Below, in pieces: positions 7,575 to 16,587 of a stretch of DNA of 62,761 nt (position 1 is the stretch's first letter; each line of letters opens with the position of its first letter). This DNA comes from Firm-04 sp964463355 (GTDB taxonomy: Bacteria; Bacillota; Clostridia; Oscillospirales; Ruminococcaceae): NCBI GenBank assembly GCA_964463355.1, contig CAYXBP010000011.1, positions 1 to 62,761 of the forward strand, in the 5' to 3' direction. The translations under genes were made by a program, and so were the position numbers. The notes under the pieces are model-generated. The model worked only from the letters and a program-made list of their open reading frames with translations, had not been told where the DNA came from and made no database searches.

Positions 7575-8099
7575 ATGAAGCTGAAAAAATTCGGGAATAC
7601 CGAAGCCAGAATCTATGAGATGGTGCTGCCTATTGCCGAGGCACAGGGCTTGATCGTATGGGACGTCCGCTTTGAAAAAGAGGGTGCTTGCTGGTATCTG
7701 CGTGTGCTGCTTGACCACATGGAGCGCGCGGTCAATATCACGGACTGTGAAAATGTGACCCGCCCCCTGAATAAGCTGCTGGACGATACCGATCCCATCG
7801 CGCAAAGCTATACGCTGGAAGTCGGCTCCGTGGGCGTGGAGCGTGAGCTGATCCGTGAATCGCACTTTGATGCCTGTGAGGGCTGTAAAGTCAATGTACG
7901 CCTGATTCGCCCCGATGAAAAAGGTCGCCGTGATTTGGCAGGGACACTGCTTTCCTGCGACCGTGAAACCATCAGCATCGACATCGAAGGCGAAAGCATC
8001 GCATATCCACTCGCTGGCGTGGCGTTCGTCCATCTTGCCGATTTTGACTTTGACGCGGATGTTGCAGCCGATGCGTCCAGCGGTGCGGAATCGAATTGA
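7575..8099 (+). CDS. rimP: Ribosome maturation factor RimP
   Basis: RimP helps assemble the 30S subunit. The 174-aa product has the N-terminal alpha/beta domain (LPIAEAQGLIVWDVRFEKEG, then YLRVLLDHMERAVNITDCE) and the C-terminal SH3-like barrel (VNVRLIRPDEKGRRDLAGTL). The YTLEVGSVGVERELI stretch matches the family's linking motif. The ATG at 7575 is chosen because GAGGTG (7560-7565) lies at the right distance; the GTG inside that site is not a start. The extra acidic tail (about 155-174) is not part of the core fold. First gene of the nusA-infB operon. Confidence 0.93.
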   Translation: MKLKKFGNTEARIYEMVLPIAEAQGLIVWDVRFEKEGACWYLRVLLDHMERAVNITDCENVTRPLNKLLDDTDPIAQSYTLEVGSVGVERELIRESHFDACEGCKVNVRLIRPDEKGRRDLAGTLLSCDRETISIDIEGESIAYPLAGVAFVHLADFDFDADVAADASSGAESN

Positions 8100-8150
8100 A
8101 ACGATGCTGTGCTGCGCACAGTAAAATGAATGTAAGGAGAACAATCAGCT

Positions 8151-9272
8151 ATGAACGAAGGGTTCTTTGAAGCACTCGCGGCACTGGAGTGTGAAAACAG
8201 TGTGGAGCAGCAGCTTCTGGTCGATAAGGTCAAGGAAGCGATGCTCAAGGCAGCCAAAAAAGCTTACCCCAACAGCGAAGAAGAGGATTTCCGCGTGGAG
8301 ATTGACCCTGGCACCCACGCGTTTGCATTATGGATGATGAAAACTGCCGTGGATGGGCCCCTGCACCGCGGGTATGAGGCGTATGAAATTCCGCTGCATG
8401 AGGCGAAACTGATAGATCCTGCTGTGGAGGATGGCGATTTTGTGGAATGTCGTATCGACCCCTCTGCGTTTGGCAGAAGCGTCGCACAGCTTGCCAAGCA
8501 GTCCATTCGCGGCGAACTGCGCGCCATCAACCGTGAGCAGACCATTCGTAAGTTTGAAGATAAGGTTGGTCAGATCCTTTCGGTGCAGGTCGCACAGGTA
8601 GAGCCTGGCCGTGGCAGCGTGACAGTCGTGTATGATGGCACGGAATTGTACCTCAGCGCGCGTGAGCAGATCCCTGGGGAGAATTTGGTTGAGGGACAGA
8701 TGGTAAAGGTTTATGTTTCAACCATTGCTAACCCCGAAAAGAAGCCCGTTGTCCGCATCTCTCGTGTGGATCGCGAATTGGTCAGGCGGCTGTTTGAACT
8801 TGCTGTGCCAGAGATGGGAGATGGCGTTGTGGAGATCAAATCTGTCGCGCGTGAAGCTGGCTTCCGTTCCAAGATCGCCGTTTGCTCAAATGATTCCAAT
8901 GTGGATGCGGTAGGTGCTTGTATCGGCCCCCATCGTTCCCGTATTGAAACTGTTGTGCGCGAACTCAATGGCGAGAAAATCGATATTATTCCCTATTCTG
9001 AGGATCCCGCCACATTTATTGCCCGTGCCCTCGCACCGGCATCTGTGATATCCACCACGCTGCAAGAGGGCGAAATCAAAGCCGCAACAGTCATTGTTCC
9101 CAATCAGCAGCTTTCGCTTGCCATTGGTAACCGTGGTCAGAACGCAAAGCTTGCCGCAAAGCTGACTGGCTACAAGATCGACATTAAGCCAGAGTACGCT
9201 GTGCAGGATACATCTACCGATGCAGCTGATGATAAGGAAGATGATGCCGCCGATCGTCAGCAGGATATCTGA
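8151..9272 (+). CDS. nusA: Transcription termination/antitermination factor NusA
   Basis: NusA binds RNA polymerase and shapes pausing, termination and antitermination. The 373 residues show the N-terminal polymerase-binding domain (1-130), an S1 domain (about 135-205, starting at VGQILSVQV), KH1 (about 230-285; VGACIGPHRSRI) and KH2 (about 300-350; LAIGNRGQNAKLAAKLTG). The length and the lack of C-terminal acidic repeats fit Gram-positive NusA. It has a TAAGGAG site and lies between rimP and rnpM. It may repress its own operon through the leader terminator at 7471-7504. Confidence 0.96.
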   Translation: MNEGFFEALAALECENSVEQQLLVDKVKEAMLKAAKKAYPNSEEEDFRVEIDPGTHAFALWMMKTAVDGPLHRGYEAYEIPLHEAKLIDPAVEDGDFVECRIDPSAFGRSVAQLAKQSIRGELRAINREQTIRKFEDKVGQILSVQVAQVEPGRGSVTVVYDGTELYLSAREQIPGENLVEGQMVKVYVSTIANPEKKPVVRISRVDRELVRRLFELAVPEMGDGVVEIKSVAREAGFRSKIAVCSNDSNVDAVGACIGPHRSRIETVVRELNGEKIDIIPYSEDPATFIARALAPASVISTTLQEGEIKAATVIVPNQQLSLAIGNRGQNAKLAAKLTGYKIDIKPEYAVQDTSTDAADDKEDDAADRQQDI

Positions 9273-9296
9273 AACGGCGTGAAGGGGGAGTGACCC

Positions 9297-9575
9297 GTGA
9301 AAACCAGAAAAACACCTCTGCGGATGTGCCTTGGCTGCGGTGAAATGAAACCGAAGCGCGAGTTGATTCGTGTGGTGCGCCGCCCCGATGAGAGCATTGC
9401 GCTGGATGCTACAGGTAAGATGGCAGGCAGAGGCGCATATATCTGTCCGAACGCCCAGTGCCTGACGCGCGCCCAGAAAGGTAGACGGCTGGAAAAGACA
9501 TTCTCCTGCCGCATTGAGGAGGATGTTTACACCCGTTTGCAGCAGATGATGACGGAGGTCAATAACGGTGAATGA
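9297..9575 (+). CDS. rnpM: RNase P modulator RnpM (YlxR family)
   Basis: A 92-aa basic protein with the YlxR signature: RMCLGCGEMKPKRELIRVVR at about 10-29 and GRGAYICPNAQCL at about 44-56. The two Cys pairs suggest a structural metal. YlxR of Bacillus binds RNase P RNA and modulates its activity. It starts at GTG 9297 behind AAGGGGGAG, and its last codons overlap the next gene (GTGAATGA), so the two are coupled. Confidence 0.92.
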   Translation: MKTRKTPLRMCLGCGEMKPKRELIRVVRRPDESIALDATGKMAGRGAYICPNAQCLTRAQKGRRLEKTFSCRIEEDVYTRLQQMMTEVNNGE

Positions 9576-9909
9576 CGCAGCCGCAAATAAGTTGATATCC
9601 TTGATGACCATGTGCCGCAAAACAGGCAAGCTGCTGCTGGGGTTTGATTCCGTTAAGGAGGCAGCGCAGCAAAAACATTTGCAATGCGTCCTGCTTGCAT
9701 CGGATTGCGCAACCAAAACGGAAAAAGAAATCCGCTATTATTGCAGTGGGATTCCTTGCGAAAAATTGCCCTTTTCCATGCAGGATATGACAGCGTATTT
9801 TACCAAGCGTACCGCTGTGTTTGGGATTGTGGATGGCGGCTTTGCCAACGCAATGCTGAAAATATTTGCAGCGAATGCTTGCGATGAACAAAGCATGACC
9901 GATATTTGA
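9568..9909 (+). CDS. ylxQ: L7Ae/L30e/S12e/Gadd45-family RNA-binding protein (YlxQ)
   Basis: A 113-aa protein with the L7Ae fold: KLISLMTMCRKTGKLLLGFD at the N-terminus, then CVLLASDCA and the strand VFGIVDGGFANAML. Members bind kink-turn RNAs; the role of YlxQ in this operon is not firmly known. It starts at a GTG overlapping the end of rnpM by 8 bases and uses that gene's translation. Confidence 0.88.
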   Translation: MNDAAANKLISLMTMCRKTGKLLLGFDSVKEAAQQKHLQCVLLASDCATKTEKEIRYYCSGIPCEKLPFSMQDMTAYFTKRTAVFGIVDGGFANAMLKIFAANACDEQSMTDI

Positions 9910-9932
9910 AGAACATATAGGAGGTAATGCCT

Positions 9933-12896
9933 ATGCCAACAATGAAAACAAAGGTGAGCGATTTTGCAGCAGATCTGAATCTGTCTGCGCAGGAGGTTAT
10001 TGATATGCTCGGAGGTGACAAGCCCAAAAAGCCGTCGTCCTCGTTGAACGAGCAGGAGATGAATACCATTCTGGAGCAATTCACCCAGGCGCATCAGGTT
10101 GAAAGCTTTGATGCCTATTTTGAAAATCGCCGTGAGGGCGCGATGACTGTGGAGAAAAAAGCTGCGGATGGAAAGCAATCTGCCGCGAAACCCCAGCGCG
10201 TGCAGCCCGCCAAAAAAAAGGAATCGTCTGAAAAAACTGTGAAACAGAAGCAAGCTTCACCCAAAGCGAAGAATCAGCCTGTGAAGGAAACCGCGCCTGT
10301 GAAGGAAACCGCGCCTGTGAAGGAAACCGCACCTGTGAAGGAAACCGCACCTGTGAAGGAAACCGCACCTGTGCAGGAATCCGCACCTGCGAAGGAAACC
10401 GCACCTGTGAAGGAAACTGCCGCCGTTCCAGAAACAACTACCGCTCCCGTACAGGAGAAACCACGTGTGCTGACAGCAGCGGAAACGGAGCGCCGTGCGA
10501 GAGAACGCGCCGAGCAATACGCAAAACAGCAGGCAGAACGCATCGCACGGCAGCAGCAGAAGAAACAGCAGCAAAAGCAAAATGCACAGAAATCCGCTGC
10601 ACAGCCAAAGCCGCAGTCTAAGCCGCAACCTAAGCCAGAGACTAAGCCACAGCCAAAGCCGCAGGCGGCACCTGTTCGCGAACAGTCAGCTCCCAAGCAA
10701 AGCGTACCAGTTGCCACAGCTGTTCCAAAAGCGGTGGAGCAGCCCAAAGCCGCAGCACCTGCCCTGAAGCCACCCGCAAAGGCAGCAGCACCGCAGTCGG
10801 ATCGTCGCACACACAAGCAGCCGAAAAAACCTGCAAAGGCACAGGAACGCGGTGAACGCACCAAGCTGCAAGTGGAATTTGCTTCTTCAGAATCTCCAGC
10901 AGGGCAGCCCAGACGCACCGTGGATACCAGAGGCTCTTATGTGGATTTGGATAAGTACAACGAGCGTTATGAACAGATCGCGCCCCAGGGACGCGGTAGG
11001 GATGCGTTCGGTAATGCATCCAAAAAGCAGAAGATCACTCAGAAATCCCAGCAAAGAAAGCAGCAACAGCACTCCAGTAAGCAGCGCGGCGAAACCGAGG
11101 CAGAGAAGCTTCGTCGGTTGGAGCTTGAGCGCGCCAGAAAACAGCAGCTTAAGGTGCTGATTCCCGATACTATCGTGGTCAGCGAGTTGGCATCTCGTCT
11201 AAAAGTGCAAGTGCGCGATGTCATGAAGAAGCTGATGGGTCTGGGCGTGATGGCAACCATCAACGAGGAAATTGATTTTGATACCGCATCTCTGGTGGCA
11301 GAGGAACTGGGCGCAAAGGTCGTTCATGAGGTTGTGATGACCATCGAAGAACGTTTGATTGAGGACGAGGTGGACGATGCCGATTCTCTGGAGGAGCGTT
11401 GCCCTGTGGTAGTCGTTATGGGTCACGTAGACCACGGTAAAACTTCTATCCTTGATACCATTCGCCATGCAAATGTAACCGCATCCGAAGCGGGCGGAAT
11501 CACACAGCATATCGGTGCATATCAGGTTCAGCATAACGGTAAAACATTAACCTTTTTGGATACACCCGGTCACGAGGCGTTTACTGCGATGCGTGCCCGC
11601 GGTGCAAACATCACCGATATTGCCATTTTGGTGGTTGCTGCGGATGACGGCATTATGCCCCAGACCATTGAATCCATTCACCACGCAAAGGCAGCGGGTA
11701 TTACAGTGGTTGTTGCCATCAATAAGATGGATAAGGAAGGCGCAAATCCTGAGCGCATTAAGCAGCAGCTTACCGAGCATGAGCTTGTTCCCGAAGAGTG
11801 GGGCGGCGATACGATTTGTGTTCCCGTTTCTGCCAAAACTGGTATGGGCATTGATGATTTGTTGGAGAATGTGCTGCTGGTTGCCGAAATGGCAGAGTTG
11901 AAAGCCAATCCGAACCGCCGCGCAAAGGGTACTGTCATCGAAGCGCGTTTGGATAAGGGCAGAGGCCCGATCGCGACCATTTTGGTGCAGAATGGTACAT
12001 TGCATACCGGTGATGTGATCATTGCAGGTACCGCCGTGGGTAAGGTCAGGGTTATGACCAACCACCGTGGCGATGCTGTAACCGAAGCAGGCCCTTCTGT
12101 TCCTGTGGAGATTACTGGCTTGGCAGAGGTGCCCAGCGCAGGCGATACGTTCAATGCGGTTGAGGATGAGCGTCTGGCAAGAGAACTTGTGGAGCAGCGC
12201 AAGCACGAGGCAAAGGAGGAACAGTTCCGCAGCTTCCGTAAGGTAACGCTCGATAACCTGTTCTCTCAAATTGCGGAAGGCGAAATGAAAGAGCTGCCCA
12301 TTATCGTTAAGGCGGATGTGCAAGGCTCCGTGGAGGCAGTCAAGCAGTCGTTAGAGCGACTTTCCAACGATGAAGTGCGCGTTTCCGTGATCCACGGCGC
12401 AGTGGGTGCAATCTCCGAAAGTGACGTGATGCTTGCTGCATCCTCCAATGCAATTATTGTGGGCTTCAACGTGCGCCCCATGCCTGTTGCTGCCGAAACA
12501 GCTGCAAGAGATGGCGTGGATATCCGCTTGTACCGCATCATTTATGATGCGATTGAGGAGATCAGCACTGCAATGAAGGGTATGCTTGCCCCCAAGTTCC
12601 GCGAGGTGCAGGATGCCCGTATCGAGGTGCGACAGGTGTATCATATTTCCAGCGTTGGTGCTGTTGCAGGCTGCTATGTGCTGGATGGTAAGGTCAATCG
12701 TCAGTGCCAGATTCGTGTTGTGCGTGACGGCATCGTTATCAGCGAGGATAAGATTGATTCGTTGCGTCGCTTTAAGGACGATGTGAAGGAAGTGGCAGCT
12801 GGCTATGAGTGCGGTATCTCTTTGGAGAAGTTCTCTGATATGAAAGAGGGAGATATCCTTGAGGCGTTCCGCATGGAGGAATATCGCGAGGAGTAA
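9933..12896 (+). CDS. infB: Translation initiation factor IF-2
   Basis: IF-2 delivers fMet-tRNA to the 30S subunit and promotes subunit joining with GTP. The 987-aa product has a short N-terminal IF2N domain (SDFAADLNLSAQEVIDML), a long Lys/Ala/Pro/Gln-rich disordered region (about 70-390, with a hexapeptide repeat at 116-163), a second IF2N (about 405-455) and the G domain: G1 GHVDHGKTS near 496, DTPGHE near 545, NKMD near 595. Two barrel domains and a C-terminal domain (VRQVYHISSVGAVAGCYV) complete it. The ATG at 9933 is preferred over 9927 since TAGGAGGT (9918-9925) is 8 bases away. Confidence 0.97.
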   Translation: MPTMKTKVSDFAADLNLSAQEVIDMLGGDKPKKPSSSLNEQEMNTILEQFTQAHQVESFDAYFENRREGAMTVEKKAADGKQSAAKPQRVQPAKKKESSEKTVKQKQASPKAKNQPVKETAPVKETAPVKETAPVKETAPVKETAPVQESAPAKETAPVKETAAVPETTTAPVQEKPRVLTAAETERRARERAEQYAKQQAERIARQQQKKQQQKQNAQKSAAQPKPQSKPQPKPETKPQPKPQAAPVREQSAPKQSVPVATAVPKAVEQPKAAAPALKPPAKAAAPQSDRRTHKQPKKPAKAQERGERTKLQVEFASSESPAGQPRRTVDTRGSYVDLDKYNERYEQIAPQGRGRDAFGNASKKQKITQKSQQRKQQQHSSKQRGETEAEKLRRLELERARKQQLKVLIPDTIVVSELASRLKVQVRDVMKKLMGLGVMATINEEIDFDTASLVAEELGAKVVHEVVMTIEERLIEDEVDDADSLEERCPVVVVMGHVDHGKTSILDTIRHANVTASEAGGITQHIGAYQVQHNGKTLTFLDTPGHEAFTAMRARGANITDIAILVVAADDGIMPQTIESIHHAKAAGITVVVAINKMDKEGANPERIKQQLTEHELVPEEWGGDTICVPVSAKTGMGIDDLLENVLLVAEMAELKANPNRRAKGTVIEARLDKGRGPIATILVQNGTLHTGDVIIAGTAVGKVRVMTNHRGDAVTEAGPSVPVEITGLAEVPSAGDTFNAVEDERLARELVEQRKHEAKEEQFRSFRKVTLDNLFSQIAEGEMKELPIIVKADVQGSVEAVKQSLERLSNDEVRVSVIHGAVGAISESDVMLAASSNAIIVGFNVRPMPVAAETAARDGVDIRLYRIIYDAIEEISTAMKGMLAPKFREVQDARIEVRQVYHISSVGAVAGCYVLDGKVNRQCQIRVVRDGIVISEDKIDSLRRFKDDVKEVAAGYECGISLEKFSDMKEGDILEAFRMEEYREE
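10278..10421 (+). repeat. Eight tandem 18-bp repeats inside infB (PVKETA hexapeptide)
   Basis: The unit CCTGTGAAGGAAACCGCG, or close variants, occurs eight times in register and encodes PVKETA five times, then PVQESA, PAKETA and PVKETA. The first copies are nearly identical at DNA level, which points to recent slippage or unequal exchange. The repeats lie in the unstructured linker of IF-2, where length changes should be tolerated. Confidence 0.93.
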
Positions 12897-12957
12897 GCGC
12901 GTGGAGCACAATGGCTCCCGAAAGTGAATAAAAATGCAGATTGGAGGATAATCAATC

Positions 12958-13203
12958 ATGGAAAACGAGAGAATGAGCAATGCCGATATGGTACAATACT
13001 GTAATGAGGCCCTTGCGTGGGAAGAACTCGGCCCAATCGACATCATGTTTTTTGATACCGTCAAGCGCATTATTCTGGGCGAATTGAGCGTTTCCGAGGC
13101 TGAGGATCAGGAAACGATCTTTGATAACGAGGGCTTCTTTAACGAAACGGAAACCACTGGTGATTATTATAATCCCGATCCCGACAGCACCATTCAGTTT
13201 TAA
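12958..13203 (+). CDS. Small acidic protein of unknown function between infB and rbfA
   Basis: An 81-aa product with a strong TTGGAGG site and ATG start. Residues 1-50 are predicted helical (MSNADMVQYCNEALAWEELG, then DIMFFDTVKRIILGE); the tail is acidic and Gly/Asn/Tyr-rich (about 52-81). No signal peptide, membrane segment or metal motif is present. It is an unmistakable gene: tight spacing to infB (61 bases) and rbfA (42 bases), same strand, same codon use. I do not recognise the family. Its place suggests a role with IF-2, RbfA or ribosome assembly, but nothing in the sequence proves that. Confidence 0.8.
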   Translation: MENERMSNADMVQYCNEALAWEELGPIDIMFFDTVKRIILGELSVSEAEDQETIFDNEGFFNETETTGDYYNPDPDSTIQF

Positions 13204-13245
13204 CCCAAAACAGAGTGAATCGTCTGTCGTCCGAAAGGAGAAACT

Positions 13246-13626
13246 ATGGCAGGATTTAAACTTGGGCGTGCGTCTGAGGATATTCTTCGCGAGCTGACGG
13301 CAATTCTGCCCACGCTTAAGGATCCTCGCATTGCCCCCATGTTGACCATCGTGCGCATTGAGCTTGCAGGTGATATGGGACATTGTAAGGTGTATGTTTC
13401 CGCCATGCAGGGTATGGATGCCGCACGAAGATCCTGTGAGGGTCTGCGCTCCGCAGCAGGGTATATTCGCAGAGAACTGTTTTCACGGTTGGATATGCGG
13501 AAATCCCCTGAGCTGCATTTTATCCCCGATGATTCCATTGCCTATGCAGCGGATATCAGCGAAAAGCTGAATGATTTGGGGCTTGTCGGCGGTGCGCCGC
13601 GTGACCTGCAACAGGAAGAAATCTGA
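13246..13626 (+). CDS. rbfA: 30S ribosome-binding factor RbfA
   Basis: A 126-aa KH-fold protein that binds the 30S head/neck and helps mature the 16S rRNA 5' end. Seen motifs: RASEDILRELTAIL (18-residue first helix region), DPRIAPMLTIVRIEL, the central HCKVYVSAM and the C-terminal RRELFSRLDMRKSPELHFIPDDS. Length and layout are standard. It has a GAAAGGAG site and is followed after 78 bases by nrnA. Confidence 0.93.
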   Translation: MAGFKLGRASEDILRELTAILPTLKDPRIAPMLTIVRIELAGDMGHCKVYVSAMQGMDAARRSCEGLRSAAGYIRRELFSRLDMRKSPELHFIPDDSIAYAADISEKLNDLGLVGGAPRDLQQEEI

Positions 13627-13704
13627 AAACACCGAAAGCAGGAGCGTTGTATCTGCGCAACCGATGCATGGCTTCCTGTTTTCCTATGCGGAGGAACGCT
13701 TTTG

Positions 13705-14661
13705 ATGAACTTGCTCAATGCCAGAGAAACCGCAGCCTTTCTGCGTGAAAGCACCGATGTGCATATTCTCATTCACCGTTCGCCGGATGGCGACTGTATC
13801 GGCAGCGGCTATGCATTGTATGCAGTGCTGACTGCATTGGGCGTGCGTGCCCGTGTTTGCTGCGCCGACCCCATCCCCCCCATGTATCGTTTTCTGACCG
13901 ATGGTGTGACTTTTGAAACATTCCCGCCCAAAACGGTCATTGCCGTGGATGTTGCAGATTTGCAGCTTCTTGGCGAATTGCGTGCGCAGTATGAAGGCAA
14001 GGTCGATCTTTGTATTGATCATCACATTTCCAATACAGGCTATGCTGCGGCAAATTTCTGGAATGCCGATGCTTCGGCTGCCTGTGAAGTGCTGTATACG
14101 CTTTTGCAGTATATGCAGTATCCAATTACAAAGCAGATTGCGCTGTGCCTTTATACAGGTATGGCAACGGATACTGGTTGTTTCAAGTTCAGTAATGCAG
14201 GGGCAGATACGTTTGTCGCTGTCGCCGATCTGAAGCGCAGGTTTGATCTGCCGTACGCATCGTTGAACCGGCAGCTGTTTGATGTAAAATCCAAAGGGCG
14301 TATGGCATTGGATGCCCGTTTGATGCAGGGAATGCAGATGTCTGCCGATGATCGTATCGCGCTGCTGTATTTGCCCTTTGCGTGGATGGAGGAGCTGGGT
14401 GTTACTCCTGATGAAACGGATGGAATCTCGAATTTGCCGCTGCAAATTGCAGGGGTAGAGATCGGTATTCTTGTGAAAGAGCAAGCAGATGGCGGCTACC
14501 GTATCTCTATGCGCGCAGGAGATCATGCAGATGTATCCGCAATCTGTCGTCATTTTGGCGGTGGTGGGCACGTCAAGGCTGGGGGGTGTTTCATTGCCGA
14601 GGGTACTTCTGAAGCAGTCTGCAAAACGCTGATGGAAGTATCAGAGGCTATGCTGAAGTGA
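13705..14661 (+). CDS. nrnA: DHH-family oligoribonuclease/pAp phosphatase (NrnA)
   Basis: NrnA degrades short RNA oligomers and 3'-phosphoadenosine 5'-phosphate. The 318-aa product has the DHH motifs HRSPDGDCIGSG (near 25-36), AVDVADL (near 80), DHHISN (near 105) and ATDTGCF (near 152), plus the DHHA1 motif GGGGHVKAGGCF (near 285). The ATG at 13705 follows GCGGAGG; a TTG three bases upstream is less likely. Its stop overlaps the truB start (TGATG), giving the order rbfA-nrnA-truB-ribF known from other Firmicutes. Confidence 0.93.
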   Translation: MNLLNARETAAFLRESTDVHILIHRSPDGDCIGSGYALYAVLTALGVRARVCCADPIPPMYRFLTDGVTFETFPPKTVIAVDVADLQLLGELRAQYEGKVDLCIDHHISNTGYAAANFWNADASAACEVLYTLLQYMQYPITKQIALCLYTGMATDTGCFKFSNAGADTFVAVADLKRRFDLPYASLNRQLFDVKSKGRMALDARLMQGMQMSADDRIALLYLPFAWMEELGVTPDETDGISNLPLQIAGVEIGILVKEQADGGYRISMRAGDHADVSAICRHFGGGGHVKAGGCFIAEGTSEAVCKTLMEVSEAMLK

Positions 14662-15563
14662 TGAGCGTCAGTGGAATTTTGATCATGAACAAGCCACGTG
14701 ATTTCACATCGTTTGATGTGATTGCAAAGCTGCGTGGTATTCTAAAGATTCGTCGATTGGGGCATACGGGAACGCTTGACCCCATGGCAGAGGGCGTTTT
14801 GCCAGTACTGGTCGGTTCTGCCACCAAAGCTTGCGATATCTTGCCAAATGAAACAAAGACATATCGTGCGGGGTTTTGCTTGGGTGTCGTTACCGATACG
14901 CAGGATATTACAGGAGCTGTTTTATCTACTGCCAGGGCACAGGTTACCCAGGAGATGCTGGAAGCGATATTGCCGCGATTTGTTGGTGAGATTCAACAGG
15001 TGCCGCCTATGTATTCTGCCGTGCAGATCAACGGTAAGCGGCTTTATGATTTGGCGCGTGAGGGCAAAACTGTTGCGCGTCCTACCCGAACCGTTACCGT
15101 GTATGACATCACCCTTGTGCGCTACGATGCGGCAGCAGGGGAGGGCGTTGTAGAAATCACCTGCGGAAAGGGTACTTATGTGCGAACAATCCTGCATGAT
15201 ATGGGTGCTGCGGCAGGCTGCGGTGCTTGTATGACCTCGCTGACGCGTACCATGGCAAGCGGCTTTGCACTTGCAGATGCCCTGCGCTTTGTGGATGTGG
15301 AACAGGTGATGGCAGAAGGCAGATTGGCGGAGGTGTTGCAGCCAACACAGTCGTTGTTTGCAACTTTGCCAAAGCTGGTTCTATCGGAAGGACAGGCGCG
15401 GATGTACCGCAACGGCGTAAAGCTTTCTCTTGACCGTCTGCGCGGTGTTACAGACGAAGAACGTTATGCTGTTTATGATACGGCAGGAGCATTCATTGGG
15501 CTTGCGTTCGCAAACCATGAAGAACAGCTTTTGCGCGTATGCAAAAATTTTGAGGAACGATGA
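14661..15563 (+). CDS. truB: tRNA pseudouridine(55) synthase
   Basis: TruB makes pseudouridine 55 in the T-loop of tRNAs. The 300-aa product has the catalytic motif GHTGTLDPMAEGVLP with Asp40, the KTYRAGF strand (near 68), PPMYSAVQINGKRLYDLAREG (about 114-134, shown in part by YSAVQ and LYDLAREG), and a small C-terminal PUA-like extension. The ATG at 14661 shares a base with the nrnA stop codon. The stop overlaps an out-of-frame ATG just before ribF. Confidence 0.95.
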   Translation: MSVSGILIMNKPRDFTSFDVIAKLRGILKIRRLGHTGTLDPMAEGVLPVLVGSATKACDILPNETKTYRAGFCLGVVTDTQDITGAVLSTARAQVTQEMLEAILPRFVGEIQQVPPMYSAVQINGKRLYDLAREGKTVARPTRTVTVYDITLVRYDAAAGEGVVEITCGKGTYVRTILHDMGAAAGCGACMTSLTRTMASGFALADALRFVDVEQVMAEGRLAEVLQPTQSLFATLPKLVLSEGQARMYRNGVKLSLDRLRGVTDEERYAVYDTAGAFIGLAFANHEEQLLRVCKNFEER

Positions 15564-15564
15564 T

Positions 15565-16482
15565 ATGAAGCAGGAAACAAAGGCTTCCAAAAAGCACGTT
15601 GTTGCTGCATTGGGTGTGTTTGATGGCGTGCATCTTGGTCACCGCAGAGTGCTTGCACAGGCGGTATCCATCGGGCAGTGTCATGTTGTGACCTTTGCAG
15701 TGGAAACAATGCACGGTAAGCAGGGCAGAACCCTGCGCTATCTCTATGATAACAAACAGCGTGAGCAATTGCTGACCCAGTGCGGTGTTCATGCGGTGTA
15801 CCCCCTTTCCTTTACCGAGATGCATACATTGGACGGTGACGCGTTCTGTTCGCAGCTGCTGAAAGGACGATTGCAGGTGGATACAGTCGTTTGCGGCGAG
15901 GATTTTCGCTTTGGCAGAAACGCCGCTTGCAATTCAGAAGCATTGGTGCGTATGGGTCAGCGATACGGCTTTCGGGTTGTGCTGGTGCCGCGTTTGTGTG
16001 ATGTTGACGGCAGTCCAGTTTCCTCTGCGAAGATTCGCTTTTTGTTGGAAAGTGGGCAGGTGCAGCAGGCAAATACACTGCTTGGCAGCGATTATCGCAT
16101 GGATCGTCATGTGGAAAGCGGCAACCAGATCGGCAGAACAATGGGATTTCCTACTGCGAATCAGCCCTTTGAATCATGGCAGTGCGTGCCTTGCCATGGT
16201 GTGTACGCTTCTTTTGCGCAGATCAACGATGTCTGCGTGCCAGCAATCACCAACATTGGTTCCAGACCTACTGTTACAGGGGGCAGCAGCCCCATCGCCG
16301 AAACCCATCTTCTGGATTGGAGCGGCGACTTAAACGGTAAACGTCTGTGCGTAACCTTGCACAGTTTTATGCGGCCCGAATCCCGTTTTCCTTCGATTGA
16401 TGCGCTCTCTGCGCAGATTCAGGAGGATATTAAAAAGCGGCGTGCTTTGCTGCACAACACCCATGAACAGATATTTGAGTGA
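15565..16482 (+). CDS. ribF: Bifunctional riboflavin kinase/FMN adenylyltransferase
   Basis: RibF converts riboflavin to FMN and then FAD. Residues 12-180 form the adenylyltransferase domain (GVFDGVHLGH at 17-26, GEDFRFGRNA near 112); residues about 180-305 form the flavokinase domain (GNQIGRTMGFPTAN near 188, GVYAS near 215, TNIGSRPT near 229). The 305-aa length is typical. The start at ATG 15565 follows TTTGAGGAA and a two-base gap from truB; an open frame further up overlaps truB and is not used. Confidence 0.95.
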   Translation: MKQETKASKKHVVAALGVFDGVHLGHRRVLAQAVSIGQCHVVTFAVETMHGKQGRTLRYLYDNKQREQLLTQCGVHAVYPLSFTEMHTLDGDAFCSQLLKGRLQVDTVVCGEDFRFGRNAACNSEALVRMGQRYGFRVVLVPRLCDVDGSPVSSAKIRFLLESGQVQQANTLLGSDYRMDRHVESGNQIGRTMGFPTANQPFESWQCVPCHGVYASFAQINDVCVPAITNIGSRPTVTGGSSPIAETHLLDWSGDLNGKRLCVTLHSFMRPESRFPSIDALSAQIQEDIKKRRALLHNTHEQIFE

Positions 16483-16587
16483 TTTTTTCGTGTATTGTAC
16501 ACGGAGTTTTCACATGAAAAGGCTACAATGGGCTGGTTGCAAATGTTTTATAGCGATGCAAAACTGTAATATGAAAGGATGAATGCA

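Noticed and set aside
13630..13690. Possible terminator between rbfA and nrnA
   Set aside because: The stem (CAGGAGC with GCTTCCTG) is short, bulged and has a long loop; operon continuity with nrnA-truB-ribF seems more likely.
16490..16530. Possible promoter before the Gld-like ABC genes
   Set aside because: TACAAT is present but no acceptable -35 box lies at the right distance.
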